Assembly: GCA_905221605.1 (NCBI GenBank)
Contig: CAJNDS010002313.1
Span: 257,001 to 321,000 of the forward strand
From: Symbiodinium natans
Taxonomy: Eukaryota > Sar > Dinophyceae > Suessiales > Symbiodiniaceae
Length of the DNA: 64,000 bases
Direction of reading: 5' to 3'
Made by a program: the position numbers and the translations under genes. Shown here piece by piece: positions 50,804 to 62,428 of this stretch; within the stretch, counting starts at the first letter, position 1; every line of letters begins with the position of its first letter. Under the pieces are notes generated by a model, which saw nothing but the letters and a program-made list of their open reading frames with translations, was not told the DNA's origin and did not search any database.

Positions 50804-52560
50804 GTTACTGTGATTTTTGAGATCCCTAAAAAGGCCGGAGATCGACCCGGAGTCCCTCGTGCGGGGCCTCCTCCTGATGGAGAGTGCCACTTGCCTCGCA
50901 TTTATGGGCGCTTGGGTTTTGTGGCCGTTTTGGGGGGGCTTGGGGGGGGCTTCTTCCTGGCGTTAGAGTTCTTGTTCTATACGGGGCTGGAAAAGGTTGT
51001 GCTTGCTCTAGAGATTGCAGGTTTGAGAGTGTGAAAGTGGAGCTTGGAGGGCAGTTGGCGGGGCCTAGCCCTACGAAAGAAGGGGGGAGGGCAGAAGGAG
51101 AGGAAGGGGGAGAACGAGATGTTTTAGAGGGAGGGTTCGGTGAGCTAACTCCATCTATTTGCATCGCACAAGTCATTCTCGGCATCCCATCTAGGCTTCA
51201 AAGGGCTTCTATGTAAGAGGGAAGCCGTGTGTGAGGCCTGGCAGCACGTCCCCTCCTCGGCTTCCGAAGAGAGCGCGGGCTTTCGGGATGCTGGGAAATG
51301 GTGGATCTCGCAGCATATGTGCAAGAAGTTAAGGCACCAAGGCTAAGGCTTGAGCCATGTCGAAGGTGTTCTTTCTGGTCGGTTTTAGTCTTTCTCCCTT
51401 TCTTTTAGTTTGGGGGGGGGGGGGGTGAGGGTGGGGGCGGGTGAGGGCGAGGAGGTTGGAGGGGATAGGCTGGAGGGAGTTAGAGGTTTTCGCAACCCGG
51501 GGGCTAGGTTGGAACTTATGGGGTCTTCGCCGAGCAGAAGATGAGAGTAGCTGATCCTGAGGGCTACAACCCTACTCTGCCAACCACCACTCGGGCCCGA
51601 GACCCGAAGCCTCATCCCCTTCAGCTGCCCAAAAACTCCTCGTGCCTCAGAAGAGCAAGGAGGACAGTTCTGAGGACAGTTCGGACCCAAGCCCAAAATA
51701 TGAGGCCTTTAACCCGAAAAGCCCCATAAGCCCTGAACCCTAAGCCCCCAAACCCCCCCCCCCCCCAAACTCCCAGCTTCGCAGGATCAACTCCGGGAAA
51801 GCGGCGTCATGTTGGGGGGCCCGAGGTTGAGGATCTAGGTCGTGCCAGCTGACATCAAGAGTCTGATTTCCATCAAGGTTGTTTTTTGGGAGGGAGGGGG
51901 TGAGGGAGGGGGGGGAGAGGGAGGTTTGGGGATGCTCGGGGTGTTCAGGCTTTCGGGAGCGCTTCGGTGTTTGTGCATGGCTGAATACCTTCATACCGAA
52001 ACAGCTCGGAGAGTCGAATGGCCTTCAAAGTTGGCCTTCAAGTGGCCACAGAGGCACCGAACACCCCCCACGAGAACGCGCCCGCCCGTCTCGAAACCCA
52101 AGAATCAGACAAGGTCGATGCTTCTCGGCTTCCCGGGGGGAGCCTTGCACTCAGCTTCCCTTTGACGTGGCTTAGGTCAGGGGTTTGTAGTAGATCATTC
52201 GATCTCCATGACAGCTAACAAAACCTCCAACATCCCGATCCCGACCCTGCCAGCAAGGATCCCGGACCTAGTGGCGATCGCTTTGTGCCACACTCGGATG
52301 GAAGCCCGCCCAGTGGAAAGAGTCAAAGCGTGCGACGGGCGCATGGATTCTGTGGTGGGACTTTAAGATTCGGCAATGCGGGAAATCAAGTCGGGCATTC
52401 GAGGCTGCAAGATGTAGCAGCTCTTGTATTTCGCGAAGATGGGGAACATGCAAGAGTGGAAGTTCTCGGTTTCCTTTACCATCACATCTACGGAGCGATC
52501 AAGCTTCGATGCACGGACTGATGCTAAATAGGCCGGAAACCAGGCATTCAAACATCGCAT
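50265..52560 (+). other. Scattered exon-like frames and microsatellites, no resolved gene
   Basis: Short + strand frames with exon character occur near 50427 (YSYLSLAVRGNPWG), 50840 (IDPESLVRGLLLMESATCLA) and 51839 (VVPADIKSLISIK before a GT donor), and may belong to one gene. A (TA)n array with interruptions (50696-50765) runs into (GA)n (50768-50801), which produces false membrane-like frames. G and C homopolymers lie at 51412-51425 and 51757-51767. Confidence 0.4.
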
Positions 52561-52739
52561 ATACACATGTATATATATATATATATACAACATCTAAATA
52601 AATAAAGACAACAATGAAAAAAGCAACATAAATAGAGAACAAAAAGAAGAAATAAATAAACACACACACACACATATATATATATACACATGAGAGAGGG
52701 ACCTTTATGTACTATGTTGCTACCTGTTTTTCTATATGT

Positions 52740-53590
52740 ACAGAGAACGTATGGAAGAATTAAATGGTTTAAATTATTTAAATCATTTTCGAGGCCCGTG
52801 AATTTAAATAATTTAATTCGAGATTTAAATGATCTGAATTCACGGGCCTCGAAACTAATTTAACTAATTTAAATACAGAATTAAATTATTTTAATTCACG
52901 GGCTTCGAAAATAATTTGAATATTTTAAATCTGGATTTAAATTATTTGAATTTTTTTAAATTATCTAGATGGTCTGGGTTCGGAGAAATCCTCAATCTAT
53001 TTGAATTCTTTAGATTATTTAAATTATTGTAATTCACGGGCTCGGAAAAGAATTTAAATATTTGAAATCGGGATTTCAATTATGTAAATTAGTTTCGAGG
53101 CCCGTGAATTTAAATAATTTAATTCGGGATTTAAAATAATGTAATTAGTTCCGAGGCCCGTGAATTTAAATAATTTAAAGAATTAAAATTGATTCAGATT
53201 TTCTCCGAGCCCAGACCATCTAACTAATTTAAATAATTTAAATAATTTAGATAATGTAAATAGTTTAAATAATTTAAAGAATTTAAATCGGGATTTGAAT
53301 TATTTAAATTATTTTCGAGGCCCGTGAATTTAAATATTTTAATTCGAGATTTAGATTATTTCAATTCACGGGCCTGGAAACTATTTGACTAATTTAAATA
53401 CCGACTTAAATTATTTAAATTCACGGGCTTCGAAAATAATTTACATAATTTACATCTGGATTTACATTTTTTAAATTATTTAAAATATTTAAATTATCTA
53501 AATGGTCTGGGTTCGGAGAAATCCTCAATCTATTTGAATTCTTTAGATTATTTTGATTATTTAAATTCACGGGCTCGGAAAAGAATTTCG
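52740..53590. repeat. AT-rich palindromic island with a repeated GC core
   Basis: About 850 bp built almost only of AATTTAAAT-type words, punctuated by about ten copies of a GC core (CACGGGCCTCG or its complement CGAGGCCCGTG) in both orientations. Cores lie near 52790, 52841, 52897, 53034, 53095, 53152, 53316, 53367, 53424 and 53568. Adjacent opposed cores make perfect arms, for example 52790-52804 with 52837-52851. A longer word (ATGGTCTGGGTTCGGAGAAA) occurs at 52969 and 53501 directly, and a diverged inverted copy at about 53186-53222. No coding frame. Confidence 0.9.
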
Positions 53591-54080
53591 GGGTTTGGGG
53601 GGACAGTGCTTTCTATGAGAATTTTCGCACAGAGAAGCAGGGGGGTTTTTGGGGGACTGTGCTTCTATGAAAATGTTCGCACAGAGAAGCGGCGGGGGTT
53701 TGGGGGGACTGTGCTTCTATGAGAATTTTCGCACAAAGAAGCAGCGGGGCTTTGAGCGGACTGTGCTTCTATGGGACTTTCGCACAGTGAAGCAGCGGGG
53801 ATTTGATGGTGTCTTGGCTTGTATAGGGTGTTCTTGTTTTGTGTGTTGGTGCGTCTTTGTTCTCTTGGGGTGTGGCGCTCCTGATTCTGGTGCTGCTGTT
53901 GTTGGCGCCTTCTCCGGCGACACATTTCTGTGCTGAATCCTTTGGGCTGCACTGCTTTGGTGGTGCTGCTGCGGTTCGTGGTGGCGCGGTTGGTGCTATA
54001 CAAGCAAAGCCCCCCCAAAATCCCGCTGTTTCTCTGTGCGAAAATTCTCATACAAGCAGTCTTCAAAACTCCCCTGCTCA
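53590..54080. repeat. Foldback minisatellite element
   Basis: Four copies of a 50-56-bp unit (TTCGCACAGAGAAGCAG ... GGGGGACTGTGCTTCTATG) at 53600-53805 are followed by about 190 bp of unique sequence. An inverted partial copy lies at about 53998-54060: CTATACAAGCAAAGCC mirrors GGCTTGTATAG, and TTTCTCTGTGCGAAAATTCT mirrors the unit. Arms plus loop resemble a foldback element. Short translated frames across it are repeats of the same peptide and not genes. Confidence 0.8.
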
Positions 54081-55491
54081 TTTTTCAAACCGATCTGACA
54101 CCCTATCCCCACAGGGTTGAGGGTTTAGGTCCAGCCACCTCCATGTCATAGCTCCCCTGTTACCTGTTGCTGCAGTCTCTGACAGGGGGGTTTGCAGGGG
54201 CTGTGGGTTGGGCAGCTGTGTGAAAAAGGACAAGCAAGAATACCCACTTACTGTTGTTGCCTACACTTTGTTTAACCATGAGTGAACAATGCAAAACATT
54301 GTCTTTGGAGCAAGGTACGGTGCTTGAGCCTTATTTTTTTGGGCCGTCTTGTGGCTACACACAAAAAAACTGACTCGAACTTGACTGTGTTTCCACTGTC
54401 ACCAAGAGCGAACGACACAAAAACGTAGGGCCCGGATACAAAACGGAAAGAACCCAGATACAACCGGAAGCCGATGTATTCGTTTCAAGAATCTGTTGGA
54501 GATTCGCTGCGTGACAGCAGCAGTATAAAAACACGTCATTTGCGTGAATCATTGAGAAAATGCATGGAAAAACACCAGGCCAGCCATGCCTAACATAAAC
54601 GCATCAACGTGTTTTTTACAGCCATATCGGTAGCATCCTATCCTAAACCCTTGAAACCCAAAAGCAAACGATATACCTTAAACATATGTACTTAAGGTCC
54701 TCGAACTTTTTGCTTTATGATACCCAAAGAACCCCATACAAGAAGAGCGCGCAACATAACGCATTCCATGCTTTGGAGTGTATAAGTGCCTTTTGTCTAT
54801 GGGGCAAAAAAATGACACATGTCAGGCCCTGAACTGCGTCATCGTTCCTTCGTGAAAGACGAAGCATGACAGGACACATCTCAAGTCCTGAATATGTCAT
54901 TGTTGTCTAGTAGAGGGCGACGCATGACAAATGAACTCCAAAAAGATTGACCCAAAGAATTTTACGGCTATTATGGTGTTGTCCGCTGGGATAAATGTTG
55001 GGACAAGAATTATCAGGGAGGTTTCAGGGACCACGACTAGTTTCATGGTTCTTATGGTTCTTAAGGTTACTAATCCCATTGTGTTTTTGTTAGTTCGTTT
55101 TTCAGCTTCAGGCTAGATGGCGAAGAGTAAAGAACAAGAAACCCTGAAAACATTTAGGGTGCGGTTGCAGCCATAAGTTTCTTGACTTGACGAGGACAAT
55201 GCCGGCTTTTGTCACTTCAAGTGCAGTACTGAACAATGGATTTAAGGTTTGAGATTTGAGAGTGCGGTTTTTAGACGGACAAGGCTTCGACAATTGCAGG
55301 CTTTGGATATTGGAGTTCAGACGCTGGCGTTAGCGAGTGCACCATCTCGTCATGCTTCGACTGCATCAAGCCTTTGCTCAAGTTGTGCGTCTTTTCTTCG
55401 GCGTTCTTGCGTTGTGCCTCGCAGGCCAGCCTTTGCAGATTGCAGATTGAGCATCTGTAAGAACTTCATTTCTTTCGTTATATAAATTCAG
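54081..55491. other. Intergenic, no supported gene; one degenerate direct repeat
   Basis: Two diverged copies of a 55-60-bp word (CATGTCAGGCCCTGAA... and CATCTCAAGTCCTGAA..., each ending GCATGACA) lie at about 54815-54871 and 54875-54931. Base composition is lower in G+C than in the left half of the window. Confidence 0.45.
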
Positions 55492-56872
55492 GCGTCGTGG
55501 GGAAGAGCAAGAAGCGCCAGTCGGGCAAGGACAAGAAACACCAGTCGCCGCGCACGACGTGGAAGAAGAACTTCCGAGCGATGGCTCTCCTCTTAGTTTT
55601 TTTGATTTATCGGCGACTTTAGCTCTGCATGTTAAAATCATGTTGATAAGGAACACCAGGAGTCCTTTCGCCAGAAGAAGAAGCAAGAGGAAGAGAACAA
55701 GAACAAGGCCATACGACTGTAGACGTTCATACGAACTGGAGCATAGTATCTCTAACTGCAAGAATTTGTTTACATGATAAGCAATATTACTATGCTAAGG
55801 AAATAGAGTTTTGCGCACTGCGCTGGAGGTGAAGTCTATCATGAAGAAGACCCCGGAGCCTGCAAAGCAGATCCATTTCAAGGATACGCCGAAGGCTGGC
55901 GTGGGCGATTAGAACGCTTAGTCGTAGCGTACGTTTCTCTAAGGTCATGATGGTGGACTCCTACAAGCACGAGAAACAGCTGTGGCTGTTCGCTTACTAT
56001 TTTTTATGTTTAGACATGTTTAGACTTACTGGAATGTCGGTATGCTCATCCAAATTTTCACGAGGCACCACAACGACTGGCGCAATCCGCTTGTTTTGTG
56101 CAATACTTGCGGGCTCCGCCAGCATTTCTGGCAGGGCCGCATGGAGGCAGTGAAACAACCGCATCCATCTCGACAATGATGTTTTAAACTTTAAGTTGTC
56201 ATGAGGGAGCTCCGGGAAAGTGCCATTTTGCTCAGTGGAAGTCGCCAGCTCATTTCCTAATAGTCTTTTTACGCTTTTTTCATCTCTTAACACTTGAAGT
56301 ATTCCCCCCCCCCGCAATGAGGTTCGTCTGCGGACAATATCTTCTTCAGCCTGCGTCGAAGCTTCACTCAACGCAGCCCGTCCTAAGCAGCTGTCCTAGT
56401 CATAAGAAGATATCACACCAGCGCAATCCAAGGTCGAGTAACCTGAGACGCTGATCGCAGAGCAGCAAGGCGACGCGCTAAAACAGGCAAACCTTGCCTG
56501 AGTGCTGCGAATGCAAGACTTGCGCTTCAATTCAGCAGTCTCGTCAAGCGCTTCTTGCTATTATCTAAATTAAATTACAATTTAGTGATATATACATGAG
56601 GATAAACAGAAAAGTTGATAAGGTTGAAGGCAGGAGAGTTAAGTTTTGAAGTTTTCGGGCATAAGAGTTAAGGTTTAGCTTTCCGGATACGACGGTTTGA
56701 CGCTTTCAATAAGGTTTGCGGTTAAAGAAATGAAGTTTAAGGTTTAAGTTGTAGGGTTTAAGGTTTAAGGTTTAGAGTTTTTGGCGTCGAGGGTTTAGGG
56801 TTGCACTAGAATTTTTACTTGCAGGAGCCACACATCGGCCGGTGGATGCATCTGCTCGAGAAGAAGCAGTGA
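55492..56872 (+). CDS. Lysine-rich protein, at least five exons, family unknown
   Basis: Exons: 55492-55583 (VVGKSKKRQSGKDKKHQSPR, then TTWKKNFRAM), 55651-55719 (EHQESFRQKKKQEEENKNKA), about 55809-55900 (ALEVKSIMKKTPEPAKQIHF, then KDTPKAG), 55944-55982 (VMMVDSYKHEKQL) and 56825-56872 (EPHIGRWMHLLEKKQ, TGA). Intron 55584-55650 is GC-AG and only 67 nt; 55901-55943 (GT-AG) is 43 nt and therefore uncertain. The long last intron holds TTTAGGG-type repeats at 56726-56804. The very basic composition suggests a nuclear or nucleolar protein. The 5' end was not found. Confidence 0.55.
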
Positions 56873-57560
56873 GAGAAGCTCTTTGTTGTTTTTTCTAACT
56901 TTACTGATTGTGTTAGATAAATGAATATAGCGTATATATGTAGGTTGGGGTTAGTACGGCTTTGGAGGAGTTGGATAATTTAGATGAAAGTATACTGTAA
57001 AAAATATATATCTGGACAAAACATGTAGATGTGTGAGCAGCTCCGAGCTCAAGCTCTGTTTGACGACTCTGTTCATGGCGATACAAAAGAACATGGTGGG
57101 CTTCGTATATACATATGTGTTTTTTAAGTTTTGCTTTCCCGTTTTAAATTGCTATGTAAACATTAAGCCAAAACCCTAAAGGTCTCAGGCTCATATATAC
57201 ATACACGTATATAAATAGAAATGCCTTTGCGTAGCAAGACCCTTAGGGATGGCACGGCAGATATATGTATACATATATATATACATGTACGTATACTCAT
57301 GTATGTATATGTATATATATATATACATATTGTAGTTAATATACGAAAACACTGATATGAAAAACCAACACATATTTTTCGGTACTGTTAATGTAAAGAG
57401 TTGTAAATACAACATCGATGATATCATTAGTACCTACAGTATAGCACACCCGGCCCGCACACCTGCAAAAGCCAGTTGTCTTTGCATCGCATCAGCGAAC
57501 ACCTGCCAGAAGAATTGAATCTTAACGACGGCATCGAATGGAGGAGGATTCCATGCACAT
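56873..57560. other. AT-rich intergenic DNA with TATATA/TACATA microsatellite
   Basis: TA, TACA and TATG repeats run at 57194-57330. No gene. Confidence 0.6.
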
Positions 57561-57582
57561 GGGCGAAACCCGGAAGGGGCAG

Positions 57583-58075
57583 TGCAACATTTTAGGCTTC
57601 AGGGATGGGTTTCTTTGGGGACATTACGGCACTTTGAAGGCGTGTTGCTGTACTGTCCCATTAAAGCATCCAATCTGTGGAAGAGGACCTGGCTGTATAG
57701 GCCTCCAGAGTTTGTTTTTTTGGTTCTTTGGGGCAATACAGCATTTCTACTTACAGGGATGGCTCTCTTGGGGACAGTGTAGCACTGTGAAGGCCTGAGG
57801 TGCTGACAGTGCTGTTTACGGTCCCCAAAAACAATCTCGAGAAGAGGGCCTGGCTGAAAGGCTTCCAGATTTGGCTTTTAGGTTCTTTAGGGACAGTACA
57901 GCATGTCGGCTTCTGGGATAGGTTTTTAGGGGGGCTGAATGAGGGCAAATCGCACTGCAGCCCCTCCTCAAAAAAGGGGGGCTGAATGTGCCATACTGTC
58001 CCAAAAAAACAATCTCAGTACATGTTCAGCTTCTGGGGTTGGTTTGAGGGGACAGTATAGCCGGCCAAAGGAGGC
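57583..58075. repeat. Diverged tandem repeat, about four copies of 125-165 bp
   Basis: Each copy contains CAGCAT.T...GGCTTC.GGGAT.GGTTT...GGGGACAGT and, in between, a CCC.AAAAACAATCTC segment. Copies start near 57583, 57727, 57893 and 58018. Several short open frames on both strands come only from this repeat. Confidence 0.75.
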
Positions 58076-59050
58076 CGGTACCTGAGGCACAGAAGAAAAG
58101 GAAGCCTAGGTACCCAGGGGGGGCGTTATACATATACAGGAACAATATGTAGCGTACTATCTGGATAATTGGACTCAGACACCCAATCTTTGAAGATCGC
58201 CGGCACGGGCTCACAAGTCTTGGAACACACGGGACATCGGCATCCGGCGCTCTCATCCGGAGGCTTGTCAGGGGGGCCTGGGTTGGGTCATTTGAGGGTT
58301 TACGATTGTAAGGCCCCCCTAGTATAGACCCCCAAATAGTAGGATCCCCTTGTAATTGGGAGGTGCCCCTCGTATCGTACGCCCTCATTTGGGTTCATTT
58401 CTAACAGACGGGAAGGTCACGTAGATGCACAGTCCGCCCCCCCCCCCCCCCATACAAATCTCTGAAGCTAGAAAGCACTACATCTTTCTAGACCTTGCAA
58501 AGTGGATCATCGCCCCAAAACACTGAGCCAACACTGTGCGGTTCCGCGTCGCTGGCAGAGTGCGGTATTTCACTCAGAAGCCTCGATGGTGCGGAGCAAA
58601 TCCTAAAACGCCAATACGCTTCATCTGCCCGAGCTTCATGCTTGGAACAAATATGCATGAGCTGTACAGGCTGCTGTTTTCCTGCGCTTTTGCCTCGATC
58701 CAGGTCATGGCAGAAGCAAAGGGCCAGAAGAGAGACTTGACTCAGTTGGGGTTTAGGGGGTTAGGGTTTAGTAGGCTGCTTTTTTCTGGCATTCCCCACC
58801 CAGCCCAGATGGAAATCAAGGGTTGAATAGGGTTTGGCAGAGTCGCAAAAAGGGCTGGCTCTGGGTGTATGTGGGGCTTCACGGCTCAAGGGCGTGGAGA
58901 TTCAGGGTTGCACGACTTGTGCAGGTGACCGCAGACATGCACTCTTTCCTCCCCAAAGCAACCCTAGAAGCTTCAGAGCCCAAACCCCTAGAATCCTTAA
59001 ACCTTGCGACCCCAAAAATCCGGGGCCCGAGGATCCTTCTCCACCCTGGT
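58076..59050. other. Upstream region of the peroxiredoxin gene; no confirmed exon
   Basis: A C16 homopolymer lies at about 58435-58451 and short TTTAGGG pieces at 58748-58770. ATG 58707 (MAEAKGQKRDL) might be the start exon of the peroxiredoxin gene but cannot be linked. Confidence 0.4.
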
Positions 59051-59054
59051 CCAG

Positions 59055-61100
59055 CAGCCCGCGCCGAACTTCAAGTTGATGGCATGTGCCCGGGAAGAAG
59101 AGGGGGGGTGCAATTGTGGGTTCGCCGAAGTCTTAATCTCAAGCAAACATCCCCTAAACCAGCACCCTAAACCCTAAACCCTAAACCCTAAACCCTAAAC
59201 CCTAAACCCTAAACCCGGAACCCGGAACCCGGAAACCGGAAACCCTAAACCCGAAACCCACAGCGTAGCTGAAAACAGGCATGCCGGACGACTCCTTCCA
59301 GGAGGTGGAGCTTGCCAGCTACCAAGGCAGGTCACGGTCTGGGGGGTCCATGAGCTCAGTCTCAGCCCAGAATCATTTAGGGTTTAGGGTTTAGGGTTTC
59401 CTTCTCTCAGGGAGGCTTTGGGCAATGCTCGGGCAAGCCTGCGGGTCGGCGTCAGGGTTTAGGATTCGGAGATATTCGGAGCGACTGCCCCCTCCCCCCC
59501 CCCCCCCGGCTGTATTCAGCGTTTCAGGCAAGAAGTACGTGGTGCTGTACACCTACCCGGCAGACTTCACCTTTGTTTGCGCGAGCGAGCTCGTGACCTT
59601 CTCGAAGATGCAGAAGGCCGCACCATTCCAGAGCCCAGAGAATCCGATCCGATCACTCCCTGATCACTTTTAATAACTGATTAATTATAAGAATATAATA
59701 TTATAATATAATAACCTGAACCCGCCCCAACACGCCTTGGCTAAATTCGGCAGAAGGCGAAGAACCAAACCTCGGCCTTCGACTCAGGAGTTCGATGACC
59801 GTGGGGTTCAGGTGCTGGGCCTCTCTATCGACACCGAGCACGTGCATAAGGCCGGCGCGCAAACTCGGGAGAGTTCTCAACCATGTGGTGGACCAAAACT
59901 CCACACCTAGATGAACACCGTATCTTGTGCACAGCAGGACAGCTGTCGCTGTCATTCCAGGAGAGCCCTAGGCCCTAAGTGAAAGACTGCCGGAGGCGTG
60001 GAAGAACACGCCTCAAGACAAGGGCGGCATCGGGCCCATGTCCCATCCACTGCTGGCGGATGTCAAGAAGGAGGCGGGAGAGGAGGTTCGGGTTTGAGGT
60101 GAAGGATTGCCTTCCAAGTTGGATCTTTGCAGTGGTGTGGTTGGAAACCTCAACCCTAAAACCTGAACCCTAAACCCTAAGCCCTAAACCCTAAACCCTG
60201 GTATCACTACTTCACCTTCCCGATGGGTGCTGCCTCAAACGGGACTCTCATTTGGAGTGTGCTGTGCCGGGAGTGGCCGTTTCCACCACAGACCCCGTAA
60301 AGTTAAGGAGCATCGCGGGCAGAAGGCGGAAACTGTAGTTAGCCCCTGCTCCAACATTCTGTTTTACATTGGAGCCCTGAACCCTGGAAGCTCCTCACAT
60401 GGGCTATTGGCGAGCTTAGGTGAGCGACGCCTATGGATGCCTCTTGGACAATGGCCTGGCGCTTCGGGCCGTTTACATCATCGACAAGGTGCCTTGCCGG
60501 GCTTGTGCGCTCGGGTTCTTGGAGGGTCCCTGCTTGAAATTTAGAGGGATTTTGGGTTGAGGGTTTCTTCGAGTGCTACCACAGTGTGAGGCCCGCAGGG
60601 CTTCGGATCGCCCCAGGAGATTCCACCCCCGCCCTCTGCGCCAGCCATGCCAGGAGGGCATCGTGCGATCGGAAATGAAGAACGACCTCCCGCTGGGACG
60701 CAACGTAGAGGATTGGCTTGCGAGCGCTCAGTGATGAGTGATGAACGATGGAGTGGGTTGTTGAACTAAAGTTGAAGCCTTGTTGGGGTTGAGTGGCACC
60801 ATGCGGTACCCTACGTCTACAGTTCGACAATATAACTATAACAATAAGAAGTCGGTCGTTTAGTGTGTTATAGAAATGTAGGGTCCCACGGTGAAGATGG
60901 GCGCCAGGGGGTTTCAGTAGGTTGTCTTGGGTCTTTGCTTTCGGACGCAGGAAGTGTTGCGCGTCCTCGACGCGCTGCAGTTCCATGAGAAGAGCGTGAA
61001 AGATGGAAATCCCATGGTTTGCCCTTGCCAATGGAAGAAGGGAGCCAAGGCCATGAAGCCCACTACGGAGGGTGTGGCAGAGTACTTCAAGGGGAAGTAA
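59055..61100 (+). CDS. 2-Cys peroxiredoxin, multi-exon
   Basis: Thiol peroxidase that reduces H2O2 and alkyl hydroperoxides. Exons: about 59055-59081 (QPAPNFKLM, the APDF strand), about 59266-59326 (MPDDSFQEVELASYQG), 59528 to about 59620 (KKYVVLYTYPADFTFVCASE with the peroxidatic Cys), 59788-59850 (EFDDRGVQVLGLSIDTEHVH), 59996-60073 (AWKNTPQDKGGIGPMSHPLL), 60420-60488 (VSDAYGCLLDNGLALRAVYI), 60654-60710 (EGIVRSEMKNDLPLGRNVE) and 60951-61100 (EVLRVLDALQFHEKSVKDGN, MVCPCQW with the resolving Cys, EYFKGK, TAA). The motif FTFVCASE has Ala-Ser where Pro-Thr is usual. Introns: 59327-59527, 59851-59995 and 60074-60419 are GC-AG; 60489-60653 is GT-AG; 60711-60950 is GA-AG. Start exon and any transit peptide are unresolved. 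Confidence 0.9.
59163..59262. repeat. CCCTAAA tract passing into CCCGGAA variants, in a peroxiredoxin intron
   Basis: Seven CCCTAAA units are followed by CCCGGAA-type units and mixed CCGAAA forms, ending shortly before the exon that contains ATG 59281. A short TTTAGGG piece (59378-59399) lies 50 nt after the next donor. Confidence 0.95.
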
Positions 61101-62428
61101 GGCAGGTTCGCATGCCAGGCGCCTGCACGGTTTTGGAGACTTACGTCTTGGTGCGTCTGACAGCCTGCTTCTGCTAAATTTTTGTAGGAGTTTGCTCGTG
61201 CAGTGCGGGCTGGCACCTTGTCGCCATGTCAGTCCATATGCCGGGAGCCGCTACCAAGCTTTGACTGAGGGTGCTGACTTGAGATGGCGTGCATTGTGCC
61301 AGCCTGAATGATTAGAAAGCTGTGAAGGATGTCCAGCACATTCCCGCACCTTCCAGCACAAACACAGGTGCTGCCAAAACCATTGTCGCTCAGACTGCCG
61401 GAAAACAGGTGCGAAAACGTTACCTCGGCCTCCCTCCCTCTAAGTTTGCAGCAGCCCATCAGTGAGCTCGCAAGCTGGCACGGCCAACTTGTCGCCCGGG
61501 CTCGGAAAGGCCACTGAGCAGGTCCCCCACTTAAGGCTGCGGCGTTCGCGGCCCTGTAACATACCTTTCCCGGTCCTTGCTCGGTGCGATGGCAACAGCA
61601 GCTGCCGACAGCCCCCACCAGACGGAGGTGGTTGTGCTTCGTGTACCTTCCGTTGTAGGACCAAGGGTGTAGCATTTTTGTTTGAGGCGTTGTGCGCTTG
61701 CTATTCTGACTAGAGCTCCAAAACAAGCTGATTCCCAGCGTTAAGGCCTGGGTCAGACTCGGAAAATTCTCGACACTGGCGTTGCACGGCCAGAAGCTCC
61801 CTGCACCCAGAGCACTACTAGCAGTTTCTGATGTTGCTGAGAGAGCCTGGCACCTCTAGTTCTATGCAACTTAAAAACCGAAGCCTGAACCCCGCGCCCC
61901 AATAACCCCTCACAAAGTGAACAAATGGGGGAACACAAGCCCGAATTCCAAACCTCTGGCGTGCAGAGGCAGAGCAACCCTGACGAAGCCAGCAGCTCGT
62001 CTTACCCCAAACCCCGAAGCTCCGAAACCCGAAGCCAGCCATAGACTCAGCTGCCAGGTGCAGGTTCGGCTTTGCAACTCTGCGGCGAAGGCCCCGGGCT
62101 TGAGAGGATTGATTTTTGTTGGCCAAGGTGCTCGTGTTTGCTTCAAGGTTCTCACTTCTCACATTGAGCAGCTTTTGGTTGGCAGTGGGGGTGCCTTCGG
62201 GTTTGTTGCTGTTTCGGGCCTGCAGGCCAGGCAGGGTCTGGACATGGTGTGGTCCCTTCGGTCGTTCTATTTGCCGGTACCCTTACATTCTCTGGTGCCC
62301 AGAGAGGGCCCGTCATAGTCCTTCTTAGTCCCAAAACCTGACACGTTCCATGACCCCTAAACCCTAAGCCCGAAACCCTAAACCCTAAACCATGGGTTCG
62401 CCACGACCCCGCGCGTGCGTGCTCGGAG
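61101..62428. other. 3' flank of peroxiredoxin gene; no supported gene
   Basis: Opposed open frames (61229-61726 minus, 61462-61713 plus, 61818-62162 minus, 61917-62318 plus) have no domain resemblance. A CCCTAAA tract sits at 62354-62392. Confidence 0.5.

Noticed and set aside
50277-50901. Frames ending in Tyr-Ile or Leu-Ser repeats that look like membrane segments
   Set aside because: Created by the adjoining (TA)n and (GA)n arrays.
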